From the NCBI GenBank assembly GCA_038501625.1, contig JAZAYU010000362.1:403076-467075 (forward strand): DNA of 64,000 nucleotides, given 5' to 3'. This stretch comes from Corbicula japonica (taxonomy: Eukaryota; Mollusca; Bivalvia; Venerida; Cyrenidae). The position numbers and the translations under genes were made by a program. This document shows positions 24,141 through 35,560 of the stretch, piece after piece; position 1 is the stretch's first letter; the number at the start of each line of letters is the position of its first letter. Under the pieces are notes generated by a model. It was given only the letters and a program-made list of their open reading frames with translations, ran no database searches and was not told the DNA's origin.

Positions 24141-26239
24141 AACGTGTTGCGACGTTTAGCGTGAATTTAGCGGAGTTGTGACGTTTAGTGGTGCTACACT
24201 GTCTAAATAAAATGTTTGAAATTAACTGAAACGTTAGTTTTGTTTATCTTATACTATTAGATGTACAATGATTTGAACAATTAATGCGAAAATCACGTTC
24301 AGACTGAAAATCGAAAAAAGTCAAACATGCCGATTTGTGACGAACTCGAACGTATTTTTCACACCGTGTGAAAAACACGTTTTGTGAAAAGAGGTTCAAC
24401 ACAGCTATGATAATCCAGATATGACAAAGTAACCGATATTGGACAGCCGTTACTGGAACAAGCACACTGTTCCTGGGTTCACTGTCCCAAAGTTGTCATA
24501 ATCAGGCGTTGTACCTTTGATTCGTCAGCTGGCAGAGTTCGTGCGGCTTTATATAGCAAAAGAGTATTGCATTTGGCGGGAAAATGCATAAACTAGATTT
24601 ATTTGTCAGTTTTTTTTTTGCCTTCTCCCCCTCTCCCCCCCCCCCCCCCAAATCTAAACAAAAAAAACATGACATTGTGGTTTTGTCGTACTTCATAAAA
24701 AAGTGAATAAAAAGATAAAAACACAACTTGTACAGCGACAAAACGAGATGACTTTATTTCGCAATCATTTGTTGTTATTTCCTGCCAATTTTGGAGTGTT
24801 GTATGTAGTTATTTTGACCTATTGGGTCGATTATTGTGTCGTGACCACGAGTTATTGAGTCGTTAGAATAAGCGAATAAGACGTGCAGAGGATCAACATG
24901 TAGTTTGTCGTGGGAACCAGATCCTTCCTTGTGGCCACGAGTTAATTAGTCGTTTGAAGGAGATAGTATTGATTACAACAAGATAAAATCATAATTGGTT
25001 TCCAGTAGAAACGTAAACCCGTATGACAACTTAAGAGTTCCTTACACGTTGTAGCATGTATTACGACTCAAAGTAAGACAATTCAAAGAAAACAAGAATA
25101 GAATAATATTTATTACATCTTTTACTGAAAACCTTTAGTTATCGACGGCACATGGGTTTCCTATCACATTAATGGTTTCTGACATATTTGCCAGAACCAG
25201 CCGAATGTTTTATCCAATTTCAGATCAGAAAGTTCTGAGGCGTCAAAATGCATTACAACAAAGTACTGTAATGTGCAAGCTAATGTTCCCAGTACGGTCA
25301 TCTTATATAATTATGGAGCATATTTTGTAATTAACTGTCTACAGAAAGGCAAGATGCCGCATCGTTTCAGCTTAAGTCACGCTAGGCCGATATTAAATTT
25401 TCCCCACTGTCATGGGACCTCTGATGCTGCTCTCTTTTTCCGAGGGCGATTTTGAACTTCTAGAATGTGATGCTGGACGTTAACGAACAACTCGAAATAT
25501 TAAGCTAAATTATACAAACATTGACAAGACATATAAATATTTAACTTAACAAAAAAAATAAAAATATATCATCAATGATCTGATATGAAAGCAACGTGTT
25601 GAATTGAGTACCGCATACTAACCTGGGTAGTCTATTACATGAACGCCTAGCTCCATTTCTCTATATTAAAAGAAAAAGATTCAATATTTATTGTAGTGCT
25701 CCAGTCGATATTACAGGTGATCGCCGGATTTTGGAAAAAGTTAAATCCTTAACTGAAAACATCAACATCAACAACGATTTAACATTTTTGTGTTTACCCA
25801 TGTTCTAACTACACCGTTAATATTATGTTAATTTCTCAGCTCGGAAGCATACTCTTTAAACTTGAAACATAATTAATAAGAGAAATCACGTACACTTCTT
25901 TTTAGGAAACAACCATTGAAATCCCTTTTTAAAACCACTGGCATTTATTGAAATTATTGTTTATAAAAAGAAAAATCACAAAATCATCTTATCGGGTATA
26001 TTCTCCATAAACAAAGGTTCGTCTCAAACTTTTAAAATATAACTTCTTATTATGTAATTTTGAGCATTTTTTGCAATTCTGCAATAATGCGATTGCTTAG
26101 CTGTTAAACAGTGGACGTTTCAACAGTTTTAGCCCATTTCGTCTTAACCTTTGTACAAAAACTACTGCCTATTACGTGACTTTTAAAACACTTGAACAAT
26201 ATTATATTACAGGCTCAAAATTGAGACAGACGCTTTAGC
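24141..26239. other. Noncoding AT-rich stretch
   Basis: No supported gene. A poly(C) run occurs at about 24635-24649. Confidence 0.45.
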
Positions 26240-26476
26240 TTAAGGTGGAATACGCGTGACGTCGCAGAAAAGCGCCGTTTCGACCTGAAAAATGACGTGG
26301 AGTTTTACTTAATTTTGGTGGCTTGTTTCGGAATTGCGAAAAATCTGATCAATAAAAATTTGATTTTTTTGCATAATTCTTTTGTAAATTTTATTTTGAA
26401 AATGTTTGACAAATAAAAAAGGGGGGTCACCGACTTCGTTTTTGCGTTATTACGTTCACCTTTACCCCTATCCCCC
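26240..26476 (+). repeat. Dispersed repeat family R3, internally deleted copy
   Basis: Begins TTAAGGTGGAATACGCGTGA and ends ACCCCTATCCCC. Compared with the inverted copy at 28850-29383, the first 15 bp or so are kept, about 290 bp are missing, and the remaining roughly 225 bp match at about 97% by eye. Confidence 0.75.
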
Positions 26477-27597
26477 TAATTTTAATGACACAATAAAGCA
26501 TTTCCATTGCGCGTCATTCTTAAGCACTATAATAATGGTGGTAAAAATTAAACATATTTAAATTATAGTTTTGTAAAAGTTTTTCTTCACATCAAGAATC
26601 ATACTTTTGTTTAAACTGCATTTTAAGATTCTAATAATTCTATACGAACTTCATCAGAATTCATCAATAATCAAATTATAACAATAAGTAATAAAATCTA
26701 AACAAGTGTTATAATTTATTGTTTGAAGTTGCTCTAAATTTTACGTAAGGGTTTCAAACTGAAAGTAGATCAAATGTTTGCATTGAAAATCGAATACAAA
26801 TCATTTTGAGGCACCGTACGACGCAGTTACACTAATTTGAATTACAGATATCAGGATATAAAATCAAAACAATGTAGCATAAACATAGAGATTTTGGTAA
26901 GTTGACGCACATTTTTAAAAACACCTATATGTAGTTAGACGACGGCACCACACATTTACACTTTCGAAAAATTCTCATCTTTATTTTTTCGCCAGTCTGG
27001 ACTTATATGCGCCTATAGGTACATGTAATCGTCGAGAACAGTATTGATGCTTTTCTTAAGTTTGCTTTTATTAATAAATATTCCGCAAAAACATAACACA
27101 ATGAATCAAGCGGAAATACTTACTAATCACTCTATGACTGAACATAGTTGAAGTTAAAAAGCTGGACCGAGGTTTCCGTTGAACAGCCCGAGAAGTTGCA
27201 TGTGCTCCCATTCCCTTTAAAAGGTGAGCCACGCGATTTGTGTCATTTTAATAAAGAAATGAATTCATTATAATTTCTCCGTTACTTCAATAAAGTAATC
27301 AAATAAACTCAACAAAAAATGAAACCTGACAGTTTTAACTTTCCAGAACTATTTGATACATTAACAAAATCTTTTTATTTGCACTCACATTAAATTAACA
27401 GCAAAACATTGGTTTCGCATACCACAAATATTAAAAAGCACGCATATGTTTTAAACACGTTCAATTTTCCTTTTTAATAACAAATTCATAAGTCTTTAAG
27501 GCTGATTCCGGAAAAATCTGCTTTCGTACTTTTGTTTGACATACGTTTAACTCAATACGAAATATATACAAAAAGTATTGTCCATTATTAAAGAATT
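26477..27597. other. Noncoding AT-rich stretch between R3 copies
   Basis: Nothing supported. Confidence 0.4.
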
Positions 27598-27867
27598 TTA
27601 CTTTTGATTTTTTTTTATTTCTAATTGTTCGCCAATAGAAATCAACTCGCTAAATTTCAGTACTCTCGCTGGCAACAATTTTTGTTTCGCTGATCTCAAA
27701 GTGTGGTCTAAATATTTATGGCGGTCACTGTCCGAAAAGGTTAGCAGTACACGAGTTTTTTCTGTATAAAACCACCAAATGTTCCAACATAATGCGAGAA
27801 AAAGAAGCGTAAGAAAAAGGCAAGAACCAGCATATACGAAAATAACTCGATCGCTAAAACAAGTCAT
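27598..27867 (-). CDS. Unassigned small single-pass membrane protein candidate
   Basis: An 89-codon frame from the ATG at 27867 to TAA at 27598-27600. Residues about 9-33 form a strongly hydrophobic segment rich in L, F and W, followed by a basic/polar tail of about 50 residues (KYLDHTLRSAKQKLLP and a lysine-rich C-terminus); this would be a type III or tail-in membrane topology. The frame stays open about ten more codons upstream without an ATG, so it could be the last exon of a spliced gene. I recognise no family. No AATAAA follows closely. Length alone does not make it significant; the organised hydrophobic-then-charged pattern is why I list it. Confidence 0.2.
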   Translation of the reverse strand: MTCFSDRVIFVYAGSCLFLTLLFLALCWNIWWFYTEKTRVLLTFSDSDRHKYLDHTLRSAKQKLLPARVLKFSELISIGEQLEIKKNQK

Positions 27868-28304
27868 TTCATAAAGACTGATCGAAGGCGTCAACAAAGG
27901 ATTTTTAATACCGTAAGCTTCTCTTTTTTCTGTGTCGCTTATATACTAAACTTTCAACGCAACACTTAATTTTCCTGATGTTTTTTTATAATTTCGCACC
28001 ATAACAAAGTTCATATAATATTCTGCGCTTTTGTGTAAGATGTTTGGTTCGTAACATTATGACCTCTTTCCTCAGATATAAGGGAAATAGCATTTCATTT
28101 ATTCGTATATCTGTCTATTTGTTAAAAAGAGTTTTTCAACAACGGCGCAATATAAGGTTTTGAATTATGTTTGCCTTGTTTACTGCACAACTATGCGCGG
28201 TTATAGAGAGGGCGAGACATAAATTAAAGTAGCAGCGCTTAACCCCCACCCCCTCCTTCCTAAATATTTTACTCTCTCTATATATATGAATACACCGGTA
28301 CCGG

Positions 28305-28495
28305 TTTTATCGCGTGTGCGACCAGTGTAGCACCAGTAAGCTGGGAAATTCTTGTCGTCTGATATATATAGATATACACTAGCGCATTCAGAAATAACCT
28401 ACTGAACCCAAAAGCGAGCAGTGTATATCCTGATCAGACGGCAGCGTACGGATGTGCCAGCTGATCTGGATTTACATTGTCCGCCCATGGGATTA
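28305..28495. mobile_element. piggyBac-like palindromic MITE, decayed copy
   Basis: Contains TGTGCGACCAGTGTAG, GAAATAACCTACTGAACC, TCCTGATCAGACGGCA and TGCCAGCTGATCTGGAT in the order seen in the intact copies at 50027 and 51759. The ends are lost. Confidence 0.6.
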
Positions 28496-28849
28496 CAGCT
28501 ATATGTCATTGAATAAAAAGTTTAACTGCAAAGGGCATGTTAGTTTAATTGCTGTACTTAAGTCAAAAGCTTGCTCTCCGTTAAAAAAACACGGTATTGC
28601 AGCTTTAATTATGATAACAATGGACACAACCATGTAAAAGTATTTAAGTCGTGTTTGAACCTTCATAACAAACCTTGATTGAAGCGAAATCGGTAATTTC
28701 AATCATATATGTAGGTTTTTTCTTTCCAAATGAAAACAATTATCATATTTTGCTGGAATATATTAATCAAATTAAATATTGTCAGAATTAATATTATTCG
28801 TTCGCCGCCGAATTACTTTATGATGCGATTTACGCCAATGTTTCAATAA

Positions 28850-29383
28850 GGGATAGGGGTAAAGGTGAACGTAATAACGCAAAAACGAAGTCGGTGACCC
28901 CCCTTTTTTATTTGTCAAACATTTTCAAAATAAAATTTACAAACGAATTATGCAAAAAAATCAAAATTTTATTGTTCAGATTTTTCGCAATACCGAAACA
29001 AGCCACGAAAATTAAGTAAAACTCCACGTCATTTTTCAGGTCGAAACGGCGCTTTTCTGCGACGTCACGCGTAAATCTTGGGTGAAAACTAATGAAGTTT
29101 ACATCAGTGGAAAGAGAATTTGATTTTGTAATATATTATCAAAACAGAAAACGGAACATTCGAAAGACATTAAAGTTACAGCAGAAAACATTCAATTAGG
29201 GTTCTTTTGACGTCATGTCCAAAAACTGCCGTTAGTGGCTATCTTTGCAGATCTGTATCTTTGAGACAAAACAAAATATTTGTACAAGATATTATGTTCC
29301 ATATCGGAAATATGATCAATTTACTGCATGCACATTTTCATTAAAATACTCGAAAGTTGAAAAATCGGCGCATTCCACCTTAA
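28850..29383 (-). repeat. Dispersed repeat family R3, full-length inverted copy
   Basis: The mirror image of the copy at 26240. On the plus strand it runs from GGGATAGGGGTAAAGG to GCGCATTCCACCTTAA. At 534 bp it equals the length of the diverged copy at 19033-19570, which sets the family unit at about 540 bp. Confidence 0.75.
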
Positions 29384-29920
29384 CACAATTCTGATACATA
29401 CGCTAGTACTTTAACCTCAAAAACTATTGATAAACGACTTCAGAGGGTGTTCAGTGGGGTTGCTACTTTCTGGGCATCAGTTCTTAATTTTAGCGTGTTC
29501 AGTTTGATTTACATCGTTTGAAAAAAAAATAGCTTTACTTTTCATTACTGTCATATTAAAAGTGCAATAAATGTATATAATCTATAATATCATAAAATAT
29601 TGACCGGATATTTTGTCTTATCGTTATTCGTTCTAGTATTTTGTCAGAAATATAGCTAGCATTCTGTTTGCACTACAACGACATTCATTTCTCCTTCTTG
29701 ATTATTGCAATCGAACTGGCTGGCCAATTGTGTTAGACAAATGTAGCGCCAAAATGCAACAAGGGGAAATACTGGAGAAAACTATCACACGGCACGAGGA
29801 GTATAATTGAATTTGTGATGTCCATTAATAACGGTGGAATGGCGGCAGGAGACAATAAGAGGGGATGTGCTCTAAATCTCTCAGACAATTGATGCTTAAA
29901 GTTATACAACTTTTTGATAA
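29384..29920. other. Noncoding AT-rich stretch
   Basis: Nothing supported. Confidence 0.4.
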
Positions 29921-30290
29921 GTTGTGCGGATAATAAAACTGAAAAATAAAATTTGTGATAAATTGCGCCGATTATAAAAGTGAGATTAAAAATAAATTGT
30001 GCGGATAGTAGAAGTGAGAATACATGTATAACTAATGATAAATTGTGCGGGTAAAGAAATTGAAAAAAAAGTGAATGTTTATACTGAACACTTACTGTTT
30101 TAACAGAAGCGATATCATTTCAATACCTTGGCGAATAGACAGTATACATGTAATCGATGCTTTCAAAGGATGAATTATCCTTTAATAAATTGCGCCTTTT
30201 ATGAATGTAAGAATAAAATTAATGAGAAAGTGCGCCGATTATTAAAACGAGAATAAACTTATGATTAATTGTGGGGATTATAAAAAATAG
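29921..30290 (+). repeat. Degenerate tandem repeat upstream of the LicD-like gene
   Basis: The motif GATAAATTGTGC(G/C)G followed by ATTATAAAA and GTGAGAATAAA recurs about seven times at intervals of 45-60 bp or longer. It ends about 370 bp before the LicD-like start codon; a regulatory role is not shown. Confidence 0.5.
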
Positions 30291-30658
30291 AAACAACGAG
30301 AAGTTGTTTAAATTTAACAAACAGTTTTGAAACTAGCGATATCGTTTCTACCCATTTGCGAATAGAGAGTATAATCGACACGATAAAATGATGTTTAAAT
30401 GATAAAATGGATACTTGGACAATTTTAATTTTCTACGCAATTCAGCAAGTATAACAATTTAATGATCTCAGTTTAGATTTGTAATAAAAGTTATTGTTGG
30501 ACATTTAACGTAGCATCTTTAATCAAGGATCTTGAAGTAAAGTGGCCATTGCATTAAATATATATAAACATCGAAACACTGAACAATATGAAATGGATAA
30601 CAAATTTATTTTGGAGGAATTTTTATTGGAACCACTGGCGTCATCATAAGGAAATCCG

Positions 30659-31723
30659 ATGAGAACGTCAGCTCAAAAATTATTCAAACTTTTATTTGCT
30701 GTTTGCTTTACTATTTGTGTCTGTAAGTTGTTATTGGATGCAAGTCATTTTCATCAAGTAAAACGTAATCAAGCAGGCAGCGGAGCAAATATTAATCAAA
30801 ATCACCTAAATATTCACGAGTTGACGTTTCATTATTGGAAAGGCCGGAATTTTGTGAATTCGATGTCTGCAGCTCTCCATGAAATGAAATATAGTCAGTC
30901 AATATTTCATGAGAACTCGATCCAACTACCCTCTTGGGATGAAAGAAACTTATTAAACCAGACAGATAATTCCCGATATAAAGCATTTGATCAGAGAATC
31001 ACCGCTTTAGACCATGGAAAACTTGTTGGATTATTACAAGTATTTCAGGATATATGTAGGAGAAATAACATACAGTTTATGCTGTATGGGGGTTCTCTTC
31101 TTGGAGCGTACCGCCATTTTGGATTGGTTCCCTGGGACGATGATATTGACGTGTTTGTGAACAGTTCCGAGAAATTCCGACTTTTAGATAGCTTAAAAAT
31201 GAATAAAACATATCATATTGATGCACCGAAAAATAGACAGTGGAAATTTTATCAAGCTCAAAGCGTTTCAGCCTGCGTTGACGCAACTGCTAATAGCAAC
31301 CAATCCGTAAACAATAAAATTATATGCAAGGATGAAGTTAAATGGCCTTATATAGACATTTTCTTTTATAAAGAGAATGAAACACACGTTTGGGATGAAA
31401 TTCCAATGTATAGTTCGACTTATGTTTTTAAGAAGCGTGACGTATTTCCATTGTCCGTCAGTCCTTTTGAACGGCTGCAAGTTCCGGTAGCAAGATGTAC
31501 AGAACATGTTTTATCCAAATCTTATAACATTGAGTTGTGTGTTACGCCAATATTCTCCCATAAATTTGAAAAACTAAATGAAGAAAAACAATTGTCTGTT
31601 CCATGCAAACGTCTTTTTCAATTGTATCCATTTGTTTTTGAAAGTATGCAATATGACATTTTGCTCAGATACTTAGTTTTTAGGAATAATATTATTTCTG
31701 TAACTTTCTCGAATGCCTGTTAG
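30659..31723 (+). CDS. LicD/fukutin-family protein (nucleotidyltransferase fold), single exon
   Basis: A complete 354-codon frame with ATG at 30659 and TAG at 31721-31723. Residues about 9-27 are a hydrophobic signal anchor, so a type II Golgi/ER membrane topology is expected. A linker with N-glycosylation sequons follows, then the LicD domain from about 118. The core is GGSLLGA (144-150), RH (152-153) and PWDDDID (158-164), the metal- and nucleotide-binding signature of the LicD/FKTN/FKRP superfamily. WPYIDIFFY (229-237) and DVFPL (261-265) are further family-typical blocks, and the C-terminal part has the expected VPCKRLFQLYPFVF. Bacterial LicD transfers phosphocholine and fukutin/FKRP transfer ribitol phosphate to glycans; the substrate here cannot be read from sequence. 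All DDD residues are intact and there is no frameshift, so it should be active. It has no introns, whereas the neighbouring mutarotase gene has many. Bivalves often carry numerous LicD-like genes, so this may be one member of an expanded, possibly retrocopied set. Confidence 0.9.
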   Translation: MRTSAQKLFKLLFAVCFTICVCKLLLDASHFHQVKRNQAGSGANINQNHLNIHELTFHYWKGRNFVNSMSAALHEMKYSQSIFHENSIQLPSWDERNLLNQTDNSRYKAFDQRITALDHGKLVGLLQVFQDICRRNNIQFMLYGGSLLGAYRHFGLVPWDDDIDVFVNSSEKFRLLDSLKMNKTYHIDAPKNRQWKFYQAQSVSACVDATANSNQSVNNKIICKDEVKWPYIDIFFYKENETHVWDEIPMYSSTYVFKKRDVFPLSVSPFERLQVPVARCTEHVLSKSYNIELCVTPIFSHKFEKLNEEKQLSVPCKRLFQLYPFVFESMQYDILLRYLVFRNNIISVTFSNAC

Positions 31724-31783
31724 CAGAATTTAACTATGCAGATGTATTATCTGGTCATGTCGTCATGTTTAATAAGTCTTTCA

Positions 31784-31789
31784 AATAAA
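31784..31789 (+). terminator. Polyadenylation signal AATAAA of the LicD-like gene
   Basis: AATAAA about 60 bp after the stop codon, followed by a T-rich stretch. Confidence 0.6.
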
Positions 31790-32712
31790 ATTTGTTTTAA
31801 AAAATCTGGCAATTCATATTTTTAAATATAATCATCCACCCAAATCTCCACCATGAACTAGGTATTTCGTTTGAATGATAGTTAAACCCTGAAAACCAGT
31901 ACAAATCTTTTCAAAATAAAATTATACGTTATACAGGAATATTTGAAAAGCATGCATTAAATTAGATTAAGGATTACTTTTTCAAAAGTAATGCATTATA
32001 TTAGAAAGTTGTAGATCCATAAGCATGAACACTATGTTAGAAAATCAAGGTCCAGATTCAGAACAAATTCTTGGGGCAGTTTATCATGAAAAAGTTAGGA
32101 CTGACTGACTAGGAATAAATAATTTAAAGATTTACCATTTTGATACTTTCAATATATAAGCAAAAGTAACCGTTGAAAATTGGTTTGAAAAACAATATGT
32201 TAATGTCAAGATTTAAACTTAAGAATTTAAACCTTTTTAGAAACGATTAGACAATAATAGAATAATTAGTAAGTTTTATGAATTTGAAACTAACCTATAT
32301 TATGATAATTCACCTAGCTTCTTTGCGAGTTTGTTGCGACTTTTGGATTTAATGTTGGCACAAAGTTCAGAATCTACCATACCAGTAGAGATTAATGAAG
32401 AGAGCAATTAATATTTAATGGTTCAAGCAGACATTATAGATTTTGTGCTGGTATTATTCAATATTTTATTGTCAAATGCCCAGTGCCTTAAATTATGGAA
32501 GTTGCATATCCTTTTAGATGATTGACAACTAAACTAAACAATACAGGTTTCAAAACATCTTAAGAGTTTACATTCAACATTCTGCGACTAACGTTTTTTA
32601 TTTCTAGGCCAATTGTAAGTAGGTCTGATGGTATATACATCGAGTAGAAAACATGTGGTCTCACCATCCCATTGTAAGTGGTGGCTTTTAATGTCATTTG
32701 TCTACCTTTCAG
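31790..32712. other. Noncoding AT-rich stretch
   Basis: Nothing supported. Confidence 0.4.
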
Positions 32713-32973
32713 GCATTCCTTGATCGTTACTGTACTGAAAATGGTAAGTTTAATTTAGAATTTGATGAATTAGTCAATAATTCCAGACAGTTTGGGTTAA
32801 ACTATCCTAAGCAGAGCCTTGCCAATTTAGCTGTCGTAAATAAACAATTACTTGTCGAACAAACACGTCATACAAGGAACACTCCTTTTCTGCAACGAAG
32901 GTCCTATTTAAGTTCGCTGATTAAAATAGGAACAGATTTATTTGTTTATGCTTATAACACAGGAAATTGGTGA
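32713..32973 (+). CDS. Candidate 3'-terminal exon, unknown product
   Basis: The pyrimidine-rich acceptor TCTACCTTTCAG (32701-32712) precedes an open frame of about 86 codons ending in TGA at 32971-32973. It reads AFLDRYCTENGKF at the start and LIKIGTDLFVYAYNTGNW at the end, with a basic middle containing QTRHTRNTPF. No upstream exon is obvious; the LicD-like gene before it ends in its own stop and poly(A) signal. A C-terminal LFxYAYN-type ending recalls Golgi sulfotransferases, but this is too weak to name. It could equally be a chance frame. Confidence 0.25.
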   Translation, partial: AFLDRYCTENGKFNLEFDELVNNSRQFGLNYPKQSLANLAVVNKQLLVEQTRHTRNTPFLQRRSYLSSLIKIGTDLFVYAYNTGNW

Positions 32974-33369
32974 ACCGTAATTTGAGACCAACAGTAGAGA
33001 AGTAGAAGAAATAGCCGCATTCAGATAATACAGCTTTTTCTCACACATGCAAAAGTGTAGAGGAAAACACAGAGTTTTAGTTTAAACGGTGAGTGTACTG
33101 GGTGGTTACAGCTAAACAAAGCTATCGTTTTAGTTGACGTTGACGTTGTCTGGATTCCAAAGGCATTAATTATCTTGTTTGAGCTGCTGTATAGAGTCGC
33201 TGGTTTTCTGGAAGTCTGCCATCTTCTGCAGTGGCATATGTATAATCTATGGCTGACTGTTTAACTTAGTTTTTGGCCCATGTAGGTTTCGAACAATATC
33301 GATTTGAGTGGCACAAACTATAATTGTTGTTGTCTTACAGGTGCACCTCGTACTAAGAACATTCGAAAA

Positions 33370-33790
33370 AAAGTAATATATGCATATCAGGAATCGCCAC
33401 ACTCACAAAACACAGCCTCCCCACGCAGCGAAAAAGAAGAGAGGAAGAGAGAGAGTGCATGTTTGTTATAAGTATGTCAATTCAAATAGGACGCCACAAA
33501 CAATTAACAAAAAAGTGAACCTTTGGGGATACCGCATTGGAACGGTCAGTGTCAAAACAAATTGCCACTGGGGGTTTAAACCAGGTTCTAGGGTGCACCA
33601 ACCTCACACTTGCCCCAACAGGTTCTCGTATCACAAAACAAGTACAAGTTGTCTAGGTGAAATAACCAACCCACCCATCGGCCCAACAATGCTTCATGCA
33701 AAAGCACGCAAACACACAAAACATAAGAAGCTAATTATTGCAAAGCCAAAGGGTGGGTGCTCAATGATCTTACCGAGACCAGAGCTCCCG
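33370..33790 (+). repeat. Dispersed repeat family R2, long copy
   Basis: Starts near TATGCATATCAGGAATCGCC and carries CATTGGAACGGTCAGTGTCA, GGGGTTTAAACCAGGTTCTA and GCTCAATGATCTTACCGAG-type landmarks. The 137-codon frame across it is not conserved in other copies, so I do not annotate it as a gene. Confidence 0.75.
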
Positions 33791-33879
33791 TAGTAAAATC
33801 AGTAAGAACACGATGGCAGGGATAAAAGAAACAAATCGAGCTTCTAGGTTACTTTAAGAAAAGATTTTCCCATAAACCT

Positions 33880-35040
33880 TCAAAAACTCTTAAACCCCTG
33901 CCACCGTCGTGCAACCAAAGAGGTAAGCATAATGATCAACTGAAGATGGGTTAATCACCACGCCTGCAGAGCGGTGTAAAACATCATTTTGGTAACCTTT
34001 CTTTTTAAATTTACATATGTTTTTTTTTTTACGAATAACCGGAAGAAATTAACATTGCCTTTTATCTTCTTAAATTTGTAAATTAAATCTCCATAAAAAC
34101 TGGCTGTGAAATGCCTTGTTGCAATGGTGATTTTAAACTGCACCTGTATTTATGAATTAGATCTGGGTATCGGCGATAGAACTTGTAAAAGGTTTTCCTT
34201 AATTTGTGATACCGATAACCATGTTTTAAAAGTTTTTCTGTAATGCAAAGATTACGTTCATTGAAATCATTCACATCGTTGCAAGCTCTCTTGAAATCAA
34301 GATCAAGAAAGTTTGCTTGCTTTTATGAAGTGTTCGCTTTATTAAGCTGTAGTTCTTTAGGATAAATCTTATTAACCAGTGATGGAAAATGGTCATTATC
34401 TATATTTTATAAATCACCAAGGTACCTCGAGTTGTTGTTAAAAGCTGTAATAATATCATCTTGATGATCGGTAGAAAGAGATAACATAAAGTCTCTTTCA
34501 TAACAGTATAAAAACAGATCAGCAACAAGGGGTGCACAATTAGTAACCATTGGAATGCCTGTTACTTGATTATAAAAAAGGTACCAAATCTCAAATAAAT
34601 ATTATCCAATAAAAGTGTGAGCGCCTGGATAAGGTCTTGACAGGTCCATGAAGTATAATTATCATAAGAACCATCTGTAAATAATGCCCTTTGTTCACTA
34701 CAAGCGATTAATGTTTTATTTTCTCTAGCAAAAGTTTTTTCAATGAGACTGGTTAGCTTGTCTCTTATTAAATTATGAGGGAGAGAAGTATACAGAGTTG
34801 AAAAATCATAAGTATACAAACAGAACGGCTGAAAATTATATGATTTAAGCTTCTTCAAAACGTCATTTGAATTTTTATAGACCAAAATAAATTTTTGCCA
34901 GTGGTTTCAAAAACTTTTTCGCAATACCTAACTTCATGTTCTTTTATAGCTGTAAGACAAGATGTTAAGAGCACAGACAATTTTGTTGTTGTACAAGAAC
35001 TAGAGTTTGCAATAAATCTTGCTTTTTACGGTGTTGTGCA
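33880..35040 (-). pseudogene. Penelope-like element reverse transcriptase, decayed
   Basis: Reading on the minus strand from about 35040 downward, fragments in shifting frames give, in order: an RFI-A-SSSCTTTKLS block; the HEVRYCEKVFETTGKN region; STLYTSLPHNLI, typical of the Penelope-like RT 'DFSTLYT' motif; a GIPM(V)TNCAPLL block; the RT active-site region where YLDD has become YLGD; then the C-terminal thumb region with HGYRYHKLRKTF, GISQP and YGDLIYKFKK, and a VINPSSVDHYAYLFGCTTV end. Internal stops follow the YLGD motif and before the NFLDL block, and there is at least one frameshift (about 34083-34143). No GIY-YIG endonuclease was seen. The element is inactive. It overlaps no host gene. 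Confidence 0.85.
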
Positions 35041-35456
35041 TATGTGCAAAATGCAGTGATCTGTACACTCGCAACCAAGATGCAAGCCGTCAGGACTCCC
35101 ATTTGGCCGATATGAACTAATTACTGTTTTCTTGTACACTAGCTAAACGTTGCAGGTTTCAAGAAAGTTGAATTTCAAGGTAATTTGATTGACATTTTTA
35201 AATTATTGTTAATAAATAAACATGGCCTATCAATATATTAAATTCTTGTTATTTCTTTATACGGTGGGTCAGTTTGAAGAGGTATACCAATGACAAAACA
35301 CAGTTTACAGTCGAGTTCAAGTTACAGAACAGATCAAAACTGTTTATTGAACAAATTTACGGCGGATTAATGTGCTATCATCGGTGAAAATTTACCGATT
35401 GGAATTTATTTTTAGAAATGTTGAAAATTCTCGATCGGTGAAAATATTTTACAAAT
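35041..35456. other. Noncoding stretch
   Basis: Nothing supported beyond short CGATCGGTGAAAA motifs that resemble inverted copies of the unit in the next feature. Confidence 0.4.
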
Positions 35457-35560
35457 AACCGATCGACAACCTGTCTGCAACTGATCATCACCGATCGACA
35501 TCCTGTCTACAACTGTTATCACCGATCGACGACCTGTCTACAACCGTTATCTCCAATGGG
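35457..35560 (+). repeat. Short tandem repeat, 31-32-bp unit
   Basis: ACCGATCGACAACCTGTCT-like units start at about 35458, 35490 and 35521. Further ACCGATAAGCAACCGATCAA-type motifs trail to about 35610. Confidence 0.7.

Noticed and set aside
33380..33793. 137-codon frame, basic and His-rich
   Set aside because: It lies entirely in an R2 repeat and is not open in the other copies.
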